64,000 nucleotides of DNA from Vibrio hippocampi (lineage in GTDB: Bacteria; Pseudomonadota; Gammaproteobacteria; Enterobacterales; Vibrionaceae): positions 496,001 to 560,000 of the forward strand of contig NZ_CAKLCM010000002.1 of assembly GCF_921292975.1 (NCBI RefSeq), written 5' to 3'. The position numbers were made by a program, and so were the translations under genes. Shown here piece by piece: positions 45,173 through 54,676 of the stretch; the stretch's first letter is position 1, and the number at the start of each line of letters is the position of its first letter. The notes under the pieces were generated by a model that worked only from the letters and a program-made list of their open reading frames with translations, made no database searches and had not been told where the DNA came from.

Positions 45173-45790
45173 ATGAAACTTTACGATTTTTCTGCCACTG
45201 TCAGCAGCAAGAGGCTGAAATTTGTACTTAATGAACTTGGTATCAAGGATTTGGAGACGGTTGAGGTGAATGTTCGCGAAGGAGCGAATGTGGATGCCGA
45301 ATACCAAGCCAAGAGTATCAATGGCAAAGTGCCGCTACTGGAATTGGATGATGGCACTTTTATCAGTGAAACGGTGGCAATCAGTCGTTACTTTGACGAA
45401 ACCACCGACAATGATCTCGCGCTGTTCGGTGCCACGCCAGTCGAGCGAGCAAAAGTGGAAATGTGGAACCGCATCGTGGAAATCGATGGTATCCAAAATG
45501 CATTCCAAGCGTTTCGCAACTTAACAGGGCTCTACAAAGATAGAGAAAACTGTGTCGAAGCGTGGGGTGAGGAAGCCAAACATCGCCTTGGTCTGTTTTT
45601 GCCTAAGCTCGACGCCCAGTTGGCACAATCTGCTTACGTGGCAACAGAAAAGTACACCATTGCGGATATCAGCGCTTACACCTTGATTTTGGTTGCCGTG
45701 AATGCATTGAAGATTGACGTGTTTGAACACTATCCCAACATCAAGCGTTGGTTTGATTCAATCGCGTCACGACCTGCGATGGCGTTATAG
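45173..45790 (+). CDS. Glutathione S-transferase family protein
   Basis: 205 residues. Thioredoxin-like N-terminal domain ('KLYDFSATVSSKRLKFVLNE'; 'GKVPLLELDDGTFISETVAI' has the cis-Pro and the ES motif that binds glutathione), then the helical C-terminal domain ('TIADISAYTLILV'). Likely detoxifies or binds electrophiles. Controlled from the shared palindromic region with the TetR-family gene. Confidence 0.92.
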   Translation: MKLYDFSATVSSKRLKFVLNELGIKDLETVEVNVREGANVDAEYQAKSINGKVPLLELDDGTFISETVAISRYFDETTDNDLALFGATPVERAKVEMWNRIVEIDGIQNAFQAFRNLTGLYKDRENCVEAWGEEAKHRLGLFLPKLDAQLAQSAYVATEKYTIADISAYTLILVAVNALKIDVFEHYPNIKRWFDSIASRPAMAL

Positions 45791-45893
45791 TTCTACCGCA
45801 AACCATTTTTACTGTGATTTTATACAGTTTCTCTTGATCTCCTTAGGCAAGCTTCGATAAGCTTGCCTTTTGTTTTACAACGTATTCATCGTT

Positions 45894-47858
45894 ATGACCC
45901 GCTTATTTATCGCAGAGAAACCCAGTCTAGGAAGAGCCATCGCTGCCGCGCTTCCTGCTCCTCAAAAAAAATCCGACGGTTACATTAGCTGTGGTAATGG
46001 CGACGTGGTGACTTGGTGTATTGGTCACTTGCTGGAGCAAGTCGAGCCCGATGCATATGATGATCGCTACAAAAAATGGAATATGCACGATCTGCCGATC
46101 ATTCCTCAGCAGTGGCAACTCAGACCCAGAAAATCGGCATCGAAACAGTTAACCGTGGTTAAAAAGCTACTCAAGAGCGCGGATAGTATTGTTAACGCGG
46201 GTGACCCCGATCGAGAAGGGCAACTCTTGGTCGATGAAGTGATCGATTACTGCAAAGTGAGTCAGAGTAAAAAACAGCAGGCTCAGCGTTTATTGATTAG
46301 CGACTTGAACCTACCCGCGGTGAAAAAAGCGTTGACCTCAATGCGCATGAACCGGGATTTTATTCCGCTGTCGGTCTCCGCTTTGGCTCGCTCCCGAGCC
46401 GATTGGTTGTATGGCATGAATATGTCACGCGCTTATACTCTGTTGGGGCAAAAAGCGGGCTATCAGGGCGTGCTGTCCGTTGGGCGCGTGCAAACGCCAG
46501 TACTGGGTTTGGTGGTGCGCCGTGACGAAGAGATCGAAAATTTTGTCTCCAAAGACTATTACACATTGGATGCCTTGATTCCTTATCAGGACAGCCAGTC
46601 CAGTTTTGATATCCGTGCCAAATGGAAACCCAGCGAAGCTTGCCAACCTTGGCAGGACGAAGAGGGGCGAGTACTAAATCTGAAACTGGTCGAGAACGTT
46701 GCCAATCGTATTCAGGGGCAGCCTGCCAAAGTGGTAAAGTCTGAGCACAAGTCGAGCAAGCAGAACCCGCCTTTGCCTTATTCGCTATCAGCCTTGCAGA
46801 TCGATGCCGCTAAACGCTTTGGTATGAGTGCTCAACAGGTGTTGGATGTTTGCCAACAATTGTATGAAAAGCATAAGCTGATTACCTACCCAAGATCCGA
46901 TAGCCGCCACTTACCCAAAGACCATTTTCATCAAGCGGACAGCGTGCTCTCTGCCATTAGCAACAATGACAAGTCACTGGCTTCAGCGGTGTCGAAGGCG
47001 GACTCAAGCAAAAGATCGAAAGCGTGGAATGACGCCAAAGTGGATGCTCACCATGCGATCATTCCAACCCCAAAGAAAAGCGCGGCGGTGTTGTCGAGTT
47101 ATGAAGAAAAAGTCTATGCGCTGATCGCAAGACAGTATGTGATGCAATTTTATCCCGCGGCGGTGTATGCCGAGGCGCTACTGGAGTTTGATATCGCTGG
47201 TGGCTGTTTTATTGCCAAAGGCAAAAAGCTGCAACAACCGGGATGGCGTGAACTGCTTGGTCAGCAAGTGGATGATCAGGCTCAACAAGATGATTTGGTA
47301 CCGCCGCTTTCACAAGGCACGGTATTGACGTGTCGCGAGGGCGAGATCAAACTGCGGAAGACAGAGCCACCTAAGCACTTTACTGAGGCAACGCTGCTGC
47401 AAGCGATGACCGGAATTGGACGCTTTGTTGAAGATAAATCGTTAAAGAAAATTTTGCGCGAGACCGATGGCATCGGCACAGAAGCAACTCGTGCTGGCAT
47501 CCTTGATACGCTGTTTAAGCGTCAACTGTTGCAACGTTCTGGAAAATCTGTCCTAAGTAGTCCAGCGGGTAGAGGTTTGATTCATGCGCTACCGGATGCC
47601 TCGACTTATCCCGATATGACGGCTCACTGGGAACATCAGTTACAAGGTATGGCGGAAAAAACTCAATCTTACGCGCCTTTTATGGCAGCGTTGCAAGGGC
47701 AAATAGAGCAGCTTATGCAGAGTGTAAAAAACGCGCCGGTTCCAGATTCATTGCGGCATTTACCCAAGGTCGAGCGACCTGCGTATAAGAAGAAACGCCG
47801 CTTTTCCGGCAGCAGTAAAAAAGCCACTCAAAAGGGCAGAAAGAGCACCAGATCATAG
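45894..47858 (+). CDS. topB: DNA topoisomerase III
   Basis: Type IA topoisomerase that decatenates DNA and resolves recombination intermediates. 654 residues. Toprim domain begins 'MTRLFIAEKPSLGRAIA', with the 'GDPDREGQLLVDEV' acidic motif near residue 103. The catalytic Tyr is in 'LITYPRSDSRHLP' near residue 330, and the C-terminus is Lys/Arg-rich (KKKRRFSGSSKKATQKGRK). I chose the ATG at 45894; the eight codons before it are not family-like. Confidence 0.96.
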   Translation: MTRLFIAEKPSLGRAIAAALPAPQKKSDGYISCGNGDVVTWCIGHLLEQVEPDAYDDRYKKWNMHDLPIIPQQWQLRPRKSASKQLTVVKKLLKSADSIVNAGDPDREGQLLVDEVIDYCKVSQSKKQQAQRLLISDLNLPAVKKALTSMRMNRDFIPLSVSALARSRADWLYGMNMSRAYTLLGQKAGYQGVLSVGRVQTPVLGLVVRRDEEIENFVSKDYYTLDALIPYQDSQSSFDIRAKWKPSEACQPWQDEEGRVLNLKLVENVANRIQGQPAKVVKSEHKSSKQNPPLPYSLSALQIDAAKRFGMSAQQVLDVCQQLYEKHKLITYPRSDSRHLPKDHFHQADSVLSAISNNDKSLASAVSKADSSKRSKAWNDAKVDAHHAIIPTPKKSAAVLSSYEEKVYALIARQYVMQFYPAAVYAEALLEFDIAGGCFIAKGKKLQQPGWRELLGQQVDDQAQQDDLVPPLSQGTVLTCREGEIKLRKTEPPKHFTEATLLQAMTGIGRFVEDKSLKKILRETDGIGTEATRAGILDTLFKRQLLQRSGKSVLSSPAGRGLIHALPDASTYPDMTAHWEHQLQGMAEKTQSYAPFMAALQGQIEQLMQSVKNAPVPDSLRHLPKVERPAYKKKRRFSGSSKKATQKGRKSTRS

Positions 47859-47888
47859 CTCATTAAATCAATATCCATAATGACTAAA

Positions 47889-47912
47889 TAAAGGGAGGAT
47901 GCCCTCCCTTTA
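47889..47912. terminator. Terminator after topB
   Basis: Stem TAAAGGGAGG / CCCTCCCTTTA around ATG; lies between convergent genes and may serve both. Confidence 0.75.
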
Positions 47913-47927
47913 TGGCGCTAATTCGAT

Positions 47928-48134
47928 TTATTCAAACAGTTCTTCATTATCACGTATTGCGTTACTGACATCTTCATGAGTAAGTACGCGCTTACCCAGC
48001 TCACCTTTGACCTCTTTGCCTAAGCCAATTAACGCGTGTCGATTAGCTTGTGTTTGTCTTTTTCCAGCACTTCTTAAGCAGTGATTTAATTCGTGCTCTT
48101 CACTGAAGTTAACCAGATCTCGATCGCTTGCCAT
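47928..48134 (-). CDS. Small conserved-looking protein of unknown function
   Basis: 68 residues, soluble, charged (ASDRDLVNFSEEHELNHCLR ... GKRVLTHEDVSNAIRDNEEL). A good AAGGAA lies 8-9 bases before the ATG, and the gene sits neatly against the topB terminator, so it is probably real. Family not identified. Confidence 0.65.
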   Translation of the reverse strand: MASDRDLVNFSEEHELNHCLRSAGKRQTQANRHALIGLGKEVKGELGKRVLTHEDVSNAIRDNEELFE

Positions 48135-48315
48135 AACTCTGTTCCTTATGTGGTTGGTGAGAAATAATCGTTAGTGCAAAATAATGCTAAGTGAGAAATC
48201 TCGTTAATTCTGGTTCAGATTATCTAATTTGCAAGCCACGAACAGGTGTTGTTGAGATAAGATGCCGAAGTCCTCATCCATTCAGTAAGTGAGTACTGAC
48301 CCTATGGATTCATGC

Positions 48316-49002
48316 TTACCAAGGCAGCGATTGACCATCGTAATTGATAAATTTCCCCGATTGATTCACATGGCTGTTGGCGATGACATCATAAAGTCCG
48401 TTGACTGAGGTTTCGGTGGTAATCAGAGCATTGGGTCCACCCATTTCGGTTTGAACCCAGCCGGGGTGCAGCGCAAGAACCGTAAAGTTATCTTGGCGTA
48501 AATCGTTGCTTAGACTTTTTACGACCGAGTTGAGCGCTGCTTTTGACGAGCGATAAATGTAGCCGCCGCCGGAGGTATTCTCGGTCATACTGCCCACTTT
48601 TGACGATAGGCAAGCGATCTTACGTGTGGTGTTGGCAAGGAGCTTTGGATAGAGAAACTCGACCAATTTAAGCGGCGCGATGGTGTTGATCTCAAAAACC
48701 TTGCGCCACTCTTCAATATCAGTATGCCCAAACCCATAACCTTTGGGTCCATAGTAGCCCGCATTATTGATGAAAATATCGAGGTTAGGCAGATCACCAA
48801 GAGCAGTTTGCCATGAAGCATAGTCCGTTACATCAAACTGAATCAGCGTCAGATTGGTATATTGCTGCTGCATCGCGATAAGATCCTGAGAAGTGTTGAT
48901 ATCGCGATAGCTGGCGTACACGTCAAAGTCGTGGTCTAAATATTGGCGAGTTAAGGCAAGACCAATGCCTCGGTTCGCGCCGGTAATAAACACAGTTGTC
49001 AT
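48316..49002 (-). CDS. Short-chain dehydrogenase/reductase
   Basis: 228 residues. Rossmann signature 'FITGANRGIGLALTRQYLDH' (TGxxxGxG), NNAG in 'DIFINNAGYYG', catalytic Ser-Tyr-Lys with 'ACLSSKVGS' and 'YIYRSSKAALN'. Substrate unknown; it resembles the C-factor/sniffer-type carbonyl reductases. Divergent from the HDAC-like gene. Confidence 0.92.
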   Translation of the reverse strand: MTTVFITGANRGIGLALTRQYLDHDFDVYASYRDINTSQDLIAMQQQYTNLTLIQFDVTDYASWQTALGDLPNLDIFINNAGYYGPKGYGFGHTDIEEWRKVFEINTIAPLKLVEFLYPKLLANTTRKIACLSSKVGSMTENTSGGGYIYRSSKAALNSVVKSLSNDLRQDNFTVLALHPGWVQTEMGGPNALITTETSVNGLYDVIANSHVNQSGKFINYDGQSLPW

Positions 49003-49058
49003 TGTCAGCTCCTAAAACGTAGAATGGAAAATCTAGGTTTAGCATCGTCGAATTAGTT

Positions 49059-49988
49059 ATGCAGAGCAAGTCCATTCCATTGATTTATCATCCCATTTAT
49101 TCCGCGCTGCCCTTACCAGAAGAGCATCGTTATCCAATCCATAAGTATCGACTGCTGTATCAAGGGATAGAGCAGCATGCTGGTTGGTCTCCTGACGCTT
49201 GGCGTTATCACCAGCCAGAGCCAATATCACTGGATGTGGTGAAGCAAGTCCATGATAGCGACTATGTGGATCAGCTAGTACGAGGCGACTTGCCCGCCGC
49301 TAAGATGCGTCGTATCGGTTTTCCGTGGAGCGAGTTATTGATTGAAAGAACCCTGACCTCGGTCGCGGGAAGCTGTCTAACGGTCGATTTGGCACAACAG
49401 CAGGGGATAGCGATTCACTTAAGCGGTGGCTATCACCATGCTCACTATGATTTTGGTAGCGGATTTTGCTTGTTTAATGATCTGGCTATCGCCGCGCATC
49501 ATGCTGTCAGCAGCGGGGTGTCTAAGGTGTTGATCATCGATAGCGATGTGCATCATGGCGACGGGACGGCAACGTTAACGCAAGGGCGGGAGGATATTAT
49601 TACGCTCTCTTTGCACTGCGATAAAAACTTCCCCGCCAAAAAACCGAGCTCAGATTTTGACGTACCGTTAGCCAGAGAGACTCAAGATGGTGAGTTCTTA
49701 ATGAGTTTCCAACAGGTGGTCGAGTTTGCCATTCGCCTGCATAGCCCTGATTTGGTGATTTATGACGCTGGTGTTGATATTCATCAAGACGATGAACTAG
49801 GTTATTTGTCGATTTCTCAACAAGGTATACAAGATCGAGATGAGTGGCTGCTGGATCATCTAAAGCAGCAGGGAATACCGGTGGCGTGTGTTATTGGCGG
49901 TGGCTATCGCAGTGACCATGATCAATTAACGCCACTGCATCTATGCTTGTTGAAGGCGGCAAAAAAGGTCTGGTCATCGACACTGTAA
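49059..49988 (+). CDS. Histone deacetylase-family amidohydrolase
   Basis: 309 residues. Bacterial arginase/deacetylase fold with the zinc site 'IDSDVHHGDGTATL' (D-x-H) near residue 165, the His pair in 'GGYHHAHYDFGSGFCLFND', and a late Asp in 'YDAGVDIHQDDELG'. Relatives act on acetyl-lysine or acetylpolyamines; substrate here unknown. The start at 49059 gives 'MQSKSIPLIYHPIYSALPLP', typical of vibrio and Shewanella members. Confidence 0.92.
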   Translation: MQSKSIPLIYHPIYSALPLPEEHRYPIHKYRLLYQGIEQHAGWSPDAWRYHQPEPISLDVVKQVHDSDYVDQLVRGDLPAAKMRRIGFPWSELLIERTLTSVAGSCLTVDLAQQQGIAIHLSGGYHHAHYDFGSGFCLFNDLAIAAHHAVSSGVSKVLIIDSDVHHGDGTATLTQGREDIITLSLHCDKNFPAKKPSSDFDVPLARETQDGEFLMSFQQVVEFAIRLHSPDLVIYDAGVDIHQDDELGYLSISQQGIQDRDEWLLDHLKQQGIPVACVIGGGYRSDHDQLTPLHLCLLKAAKKVWSSTL

Positions 49989-50045
49989 CTTTGAGTCCAT
50001 AAAGTATATGATGCGTGACCCCAAAACAACTGAGGACTGTCGGTG

Positions 50046-50228
50046 ATGAACCGTAAAAAACGTATCAACCAAATTTTGAAAGCGAAGGTAAAAAAAACCA
50101 ACGCAAAAATACATAAGAGCAACAAGCCGAAATACATCTCTAAGGCAGAACGCGCGAAGATGGAACAAGAGCAAGAGTCTCAAGAGCAAAACCTAACCGC
50201 TGAGCCAGAAACGCCAAACGAGCAATAG
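50046..50228 (+). CDS. DUF2986 family small basic protein
   Basis: 60 residues, Lys-rich N-terminus (MNRKKRINQILKAKVKKTNA) and acidic C-terminus (EQEQESQEQNLTAEPETPNE). This charge split matches vibrio DUF2986. It lies 12 bases before the sigma-factor gene and may be co-transcribed. Twenty-one bases inside it (50155-50175) recur exactly at 51778-51798. Confidence 0.75.
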   Translation: MNRKKRINQILKAKVKKTNAKIHKSNKPKYISKAERAKMEQEQESQEQNLTAEPETPNEQ

Positions 50229-50240
50229 GAAGCGTTTTCG

Positions 50241-50816
50241 ATGACGATCAAGATTGAAGATGTGTGGCGTGAATACCAGTCCAGTTTGAAGGCGTTCTTA
50301 CATAAAAATGTCGCCAACCACGCTGACGTGGAGGATTTGCTGCAAGAGATCTTGATTAAAACCTATCAAAAACTGCCCACGGTGCAAGAAAGCAGCAAGA
50401 TAAAGTCTTGGTTATTCCAAGTCGCTAACCACACTATCATCGATTTTTATCGCCAGAACGGTAAACCAGAGCCGAACGCAGACGCATTGTGGTACGAGCA
50501 AGATGAGCCGAAGGTGGTTGACCAGCTCGCTCAGTGCGTAGAGCCTTTTATCAAGGCGTTACCACAACAAGACGCCGACTTGCTCACCGCGATCGAAATT
50601 AACGGTGTGTCGCAAAAACAGTATGCTGAGCAACATGGCATTAAATACTCGACTCTAAAGTCACGAGTGGCTAAGAGTCGCAACAAGTTAAAGCACTTGT
50701 TTGATGACTGTTGCCAGATGTCCATCGACAGTCAGGGCAACTTAATGGATTTCGACCCCAACTCCCCCTCAAGTCATCAATCCACAACCCCGCAATCCGC
50801 CTGCAAATCTTGTTAG
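50241..50816 (+). CDS. ECF RNA polymerase sigma factor, SigZ-like
   Basis: 191 residues. Region 2 'EDLLQEILIKTYQKLPTVQE' and 'IKSWLFQVANHTIIDFYRQN'; region 4 'GVSQKQYAEQHGIKYSTLKS' helix-turn-helix. The C-terminus has 'DDCCQMSIDSQGNLMDFDPN' and a terminal 'CKSC', a Cys-rich tail seen in SigZ. No anti-sigma gene follows, as usual for this group. Target genes unknown. Confidence 0.9.
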   Translation: MTIKIEDVWREYQSSLKAFLHKNVANHADVEDLLQEILIKTYQKLPTVQESSKIKSWLFQVANHTIIDFYRQNGKPEPNADALWYEQDEPKVVDQLAQCVEPFIKALPQQDADLLTAIEINGVSQKQYAEQHGIKYSTLKSRVAKSRNKLKHLFDDCCQMSIDSQGNLMDFDPNSPSSHQSTTPQSACKSC

Positions 50817-50970
50817 TGGCGGTCTTCCAATGACGGTTTGAAGCTAAATTGACGCCGGATTGGTTTGTGTCAAACATAACGACAGCGAACTACAGGGACA
50901 GGCATGTCATTACCAGTATCTCTGTTGGACAAGTTGTGTGTAACTTGCCTTAAAAACAGGATTGCACTGC

Positions 50971-51096
50971 ATGGCAGGCATTTAAGACGGATTCGCAACG
51001 CGTGGCATTTTCGGTTTGCTTTGAATTTAGTGTTTACGGCGCAATGGTTTAGGTAATGTAGCAGCGTTGCTCACTACCAAATGGGCATCATGCAGC
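50971..51096 (+). repeat. Relic attC site (VCR-like)
   Basis: Core part 'TTTAAGACGGATTCGCAACG' and 'GTTTACGGCGCAATGGTTTA', then 'GCAGCGTTGCTCACTACCAA', clearly related to the attC sites at 24249 and 34912. Both ends are mutated: GGCAGGCA instead of GCATAACA, and GGCATCATGC instead of GGCGTTATGC. It is probably no longer recombinogenic. Confidence 0.7.
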
Positions 51097-51171
51097 TTTC
51101 ACAATTCTCTAGCTACGACTTAAATTATGGTCTAAAATTAGCGCTAATTTAAATGCTTAATTGGTGTTGTT

Positions 51172-51423
51172 ATGAGACAAGTCTTAGCTGATTGCTCAGC
51201 AAGTATTTCTGAGCTAAAGAAAAATCCTACCGCTTTACTAAAAGAAGCGGATGGCTCTGCGATTGCCATTTTAAACCACAATAAGCCCGCAGCTTATCTT
51301 GTTCCTGCGGAAACTTACGAGTTTCTGATGGATATGCTTGATGACTATGAGCTTGCAAAGCTTGTTGAAAGTCGTCGTGTTGAGCTATCTGAAGCTGTGG
51401 AAGTGGATATCGATGACTTATAA
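51172..51423 (+). CDS. Type II antitoxin, Phd/YefM family
   Basis: 83 residues. N-terminal DNA-binding part 'CSASISELKKNPTALLKEAD' and the family block 'AIAILNHNKPAAYLVPAETY', ending in an acidic tail that wraps the toxin. It overlaps the toxin start by 11 bases, typical for such pairs. An AT-rich promoter region with 'TTAAATTATGG'-like elements precedes it. Such pairs are frequent in vibrio cassette arrays. Confidence 0.9.
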   Translation: MRQVLADCSASISELKKNPTALLKEADGSAIAILNHNKPAAYLVPAETYEFLMDMLDDYELAKLVESRRVELSEAVEVDIDDL

Positions 51424-51700
51424 ACTTAAATTTCTACCTGCTGCAAAGAAAGAGTGGAGCAAATTAGCGACACCAATTCAAAGTCAGTTTAAAAAGAAAC
51501 TTAAGGAACGTCTCGAAAATCCACATGTTCCATCTTCCAAGCTCCGTGGTTACGACTCTGTTTACAAGATCAAACTGCGCACAGCAGGCTACCGTCTAGC
51601 TTATGAAGTTATTGATGATGAAATTGTTGTATACGTGTTAGCTATAGGAAAACGTGACAAAGATGCAGTGTATAAAAAGCTAGCTTCAAGGATCTCGTAA
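51413..51700 (+). CDS. Type II toxin, RelE/ParE family
   Basis: 95 residues. 'LKFLPAAKKEWSKLATPIQS', 'LRGYDSVYKIKLRTAGYRLA' and 'DDEIVVYVLAIGKRDKDAVY' are the RelE fold landmarks, including the basic residues used to cleave mRNA in the ribosome. Translationally coupled to the antitoxin. No attC follows, so this is not a complete cassette. Confidence 0.9.
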   Translation: MTYKLKFLPAAKKEWSKLATPIQSQFKKKLKERLENPHVPSSKLRGYDSVYKIKLRTAGYRLAYEVIDDEIVVYVLAIGKRDKDAVYKKLASRIS

Positions 51701-51723
51701 AACAGCACAAAAAACACAAAAAA

Positions 51724-51753
51724 GGACAGGCATATTAAGTAACATGCCTGCCC
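51724..51753. repeat. REP-like palindrome
   Basis: GGACAGGCAT and ATGCCTGCCC form a hairpin. The same GGGACAGGCA-type sequence occurs at 50895-50906 and, inverted, at 55231-55242. It may also act as a terminator after the toxin gene. Confidence 0.5.
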
Positions 51754-51777
51754 CTATTATTTGGTTATTTGTGTTAT

Positions 51778-51798
51778 CGAAGATGGAACAAGAGCAAG
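51778..51798. repeat. Exact copy of 21 bases of the DUF2986 gene
   Basis: CGAAGATGGAACAAGAGCAA plus G, identical to 50155-50175. It lies three bases outside the stop of the DUF2339 gene. Confidence 0.85.
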
Positions 51799-51801
51799 CC
51801 C

Positions 51802-54522
51802 TTAGTCTGGTTGCTTTTCAGATTGACTAACTGAACGGTTCAATCTCTGGAATAGCCAACCAAGAGCAATTAAAGACGCCCCTAATCCTAAAAAGCTGAT
51901 CGCTCGCCAGACGCCATCGAGTGAGCGTACATCCCATAAAAAGACTTTCAATGCGACACAACCCAGCACGACAAGTCCAATGTGTTGAACTTTGGGCGCT
52001 TTGCGAATAGCGCCACCCCATGTCAGCAGGTATCCGATAATCAAACCTATAATCGAGTAACTGAACAATTCTGCTGTGCTGGTTGGTTGCGCTAATGTCA
52101 TCGATATGGGTTGCCAGAACTGACGAATCGACATAATCAGCCAAATCGTGCCAAGGGTGATACCAATGCCGGCAACCCCCACTCTTGGAACGTTCAAGGT
52201 GTTCCATCGTTTATAGGCGGTGAGAATAAGAATCACAGCAGGCAATAACCACCCCAACGACAACATGTTGAAAATAGGCAGTGATTCAGCCGATACATTG
52301 TTGGTTACTAGCGGTGATTCAACGCTGTTAAGCTCCAAGACTAACAGAGTAAAAACTCCCCAGAGTAGGTAACTATAAGCTTGGTAGACACGCTTTAGCT
52401 GCTGCGAAAACTGACAGCGATAGCTATATACCAAACCCATCACTAATGTTTGGTTAGCAAACACAATGGCCGAAGTGAAATCTATATAACCAAGATAACC
52501 ATAGTCTCCCGTCAACCAATAGTTGGTTTGGATAAATACGGTCATCAAGAACACATGCAAAAATGCTCCTTCAAACCAGTTAGCAAGGTCGTCATTTGTA
52601 TTGCGCAAGGCGGTGCGCGCGTATGCCAAAATTAACAGCGATGGCAAGTAACTGATCAATACCCACGCCCAATGCCCACCATAGGCAGGTTGCCACTCAG
52701 GGATAAATGGCAACAAGGTGAGATGCACGGCTAATATTCCCATCGCAATTTTAATCGCCCAACTTGCAGGGCGGAATAGCGTAAATTGCGTTTGCAGCGC
52801 CATGACTGCGACCTGAATGGAGATAGCGGTGGTTAGCCAAATATCGTTGAGCCACACAAAGCAAATTGCACTGACGATGGCGTGCATAACGGCAGAGCAC
52901 TCGGTCGCTAACACTTTAAAGCGTTGACCCAGTGCAGCGTAATAGATGGCGACTAGTGCAGTAAAACCTGTCCAAGCAAGCGCGTGAATGTGGATAAATT
53001 CATAGGTGTAGAGCAAAGCAATCAGCGTCATTAAAGGGACAGCAACAAGGAAAATAATGCTCGTTGTTTGTGAACGATCGCCGCCGAGTCTTTGGCACAG
53101 AGTTCTAGCGGCTATGAATCCGATACTGATAGCCAGCGCGACTAAGACTCCTGTTTGTGTATCGACCACGTAGGCATACTTGAGCACAAACGAGAGCAGT
53201 AAGATTGCAACCGAAGAAACAAGCATAGAGGGCAGGAAGATCCTAAGCGACCAGCCTTTACGAATCGCTGGCAACCAAATGAGAGCCAGTAAAAAACCAT
53301 AAAAGTAGACCATTTGTATTGTGTCGATGATTGCTATCCGAACAATAGCGAAGAACATCAACATGATCAGTGCGAGCGAAATGATGCTGGGCGGGTGGGT
53401 CCATTTCCCTTGGCAATGACGAAAGCGCGGATTAAGCAACCATCCCAACCTTGGTACAGCAAAAAGCAGATACAAGGTGAGCGAGAGAAAGATAGCCAGC
53501 CACGAGAACAATTGTTCTCGTGGCATGATGTCGATTAACAGCCACATCCACAATAGATGAGGAATGGTCACGCATGGAGAGATCCACGCGTGACGCACAG
53601 TTTGCAACAATAGGGTTGTCGCAATGGAAATCGCGCAGATATAGCCAGCCAATATGTAGTAATTGGGCTCGCTGCCACCAATCCAAAATGGCGCAGTGTA
53701 GCCTCCGATTAAGCCAAGCACGATCATTAAAGGACCTTGGCGTAACGACAACGCAAGGCTAGAGAAAGCCGCGCCTGCCAAGATAATCAAAGAAACGCTC
53801 GGCGTTAAGAGCTGATAAAATACAAAGGCAAAAATGACCGTACAGTAAATCCCAGTTAACCCCGTTCCTGTGATGGCGGCGGGTGCATAGGTAAAGCTTT
53901 GTGCACGTTTGGCGCGGTGTAGGCTTTTTTGCTCCTTTCGATGAAACCACTCGCCAGCAAGTACAGTCGCGAGTGAAATAGAAAACGCAATGGCGATACG
54001 CATGATTGGCGAGAACTCAATATGGCGGCTAATTACCTGCACTAGATAACCGCCCCCAATCAGCATCGCAAGCGCACCGACCCAGACGAGCCAATTTTCT
54101 TTAATATTGGTCAGTAACTTACTGACTTGCTGGTCGAATAAGGATTCACCATGTTGGGTCGGGCGAGCAATATGACGATTATCAGAAGTAGGGATACTTG
54201 GTTTAACAACGGGCTGCGCAGGCTCTTTGGAAGTACACGCCGCAGTTGGTTCTGGGGGCATTTGATAATGGCTTGGTGAGACTTCTATCGGTATTGCTGG
54301 CTGTGGCGCAATCGGTTTGCTTGTCTCGAGGTCGAGGTCAGGTTCAAGGTCAAGGTTTGGCAAATCCTCAGCCGGTTTAACCTTTTCAATCACACGCGAA
54401 CGCAACTCTGCCAAATCTTTATGAAGCTGTGAGACTTCCGCTTCCAACCTAGATATTCTTCCGGTCGCTTTCAATGTTGCGTACATGGCGTAAAACGCCA
54501 AGATTGCCACCAATATAGACAT
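51802..54522 (-). CDS. DUF2339 polytopic membrane protein
   Basis: About 906 residues. One N-terminal helix, a short coiled coil ('ISRLEAEVSQLHKDLAELRS'), a Pro-rich acidic region (about 60-140), then some 25 hydrophobic segments. 'NWLVWVGALAMLIGGGYLVQ' and 'TGLTGIYCTVIFAFVFYQLL' are typical of DUF2339. Its role is unknown; it may move or modify envelope components. The frame is open to a TTG at 54564, and a GGGAG-preceded TTG at 54537 is an alternative start. Confidence 0.88.
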   Translation of the reverse strand: MSILVAILAFYAMYATLKATGRISRLEAEVSQLHKDLAELRSRVIEKVKPAEDLPNLDLEPDLDLETSKPIAPQPAIPIEVSPSHYQMPPEPTAACTSKEPAQPVVKPSIPTSDNRHIARPTQHGESLFDQQVSKLLTNIKENWLVWVGALAMLIGGGYLVQVISRHIEFSPIMRIAIAFSISLATVLAGEWFHRKEQKSLHRAKRAQSFTYAPAAITGTGLTGIYCTVIFAFVFYQLLTPSVSLIILAGAAFSSLALSLRQGPLMIVLGLIGGYTAPFWIGGSEPNYYILAGYICAISIATTLLLQTVRHAWISPCVTIPHLLWMWLLIDIMPREQLFSWLAIFLSLTLYLLFAVPRLGWLLNPRFRHCQGKWTHPPSIISLALIMLMFFAIVRIAIIDTIQMVYFYGFLLALIWLPAIRKGWSLRIFLPSMLVSSVAILLLSFVLKYAYVVDTQTGVLVALAISIGFIAARTLCQRLGGDRSQTTSIIFLVAVPLMTLIALLYTYEFIHIHALAWTGFTALVAIYYAALGQRFKVLATECSAVMHAIVSAICFVWLNDIWLTTAISIQVAVMALQTQFTLFRPASWAIKIAMGILAVHLTLLPFIPEWQPAYGGHWAWVLISYLPSLLILAYARTALRNTNDDLANWFEGAFLHVFLMTVFIQTNYWLTGDYGYLGYIDFTSAIVFANQTLVMGLVYSYRCQFSQQLKRVYQAYSYLLWGVFTLLVLELNSVESPLVTNNVSAESLPIFNMLSLGWLLPAVILILTAYKRWNTLNVPRVGVAGIGITLGTIWLIMSIRQFWQPISMTLAQPTSTAELFSYSIIGLIIGYLLTWGGAIRKAPKVQHIGLVVLGCVALKVFLWDVRSLDGVWRAISFLGLGASLIALGWLFQRLNRSVSQSEKQPD

Positions 54523-54676
54523 CAATAAAGTAAACAACGACTTTACTCCCGTACTTTGCCCCAAAACTCAAAACGATTTATCACTTAACCGAACTCACGT
54601 TATCGCGAGCCAATACAATATACATGGACTGATACAGATGACTGCCGTATTAATGTTTATTAAATTAGGAGTGGTT

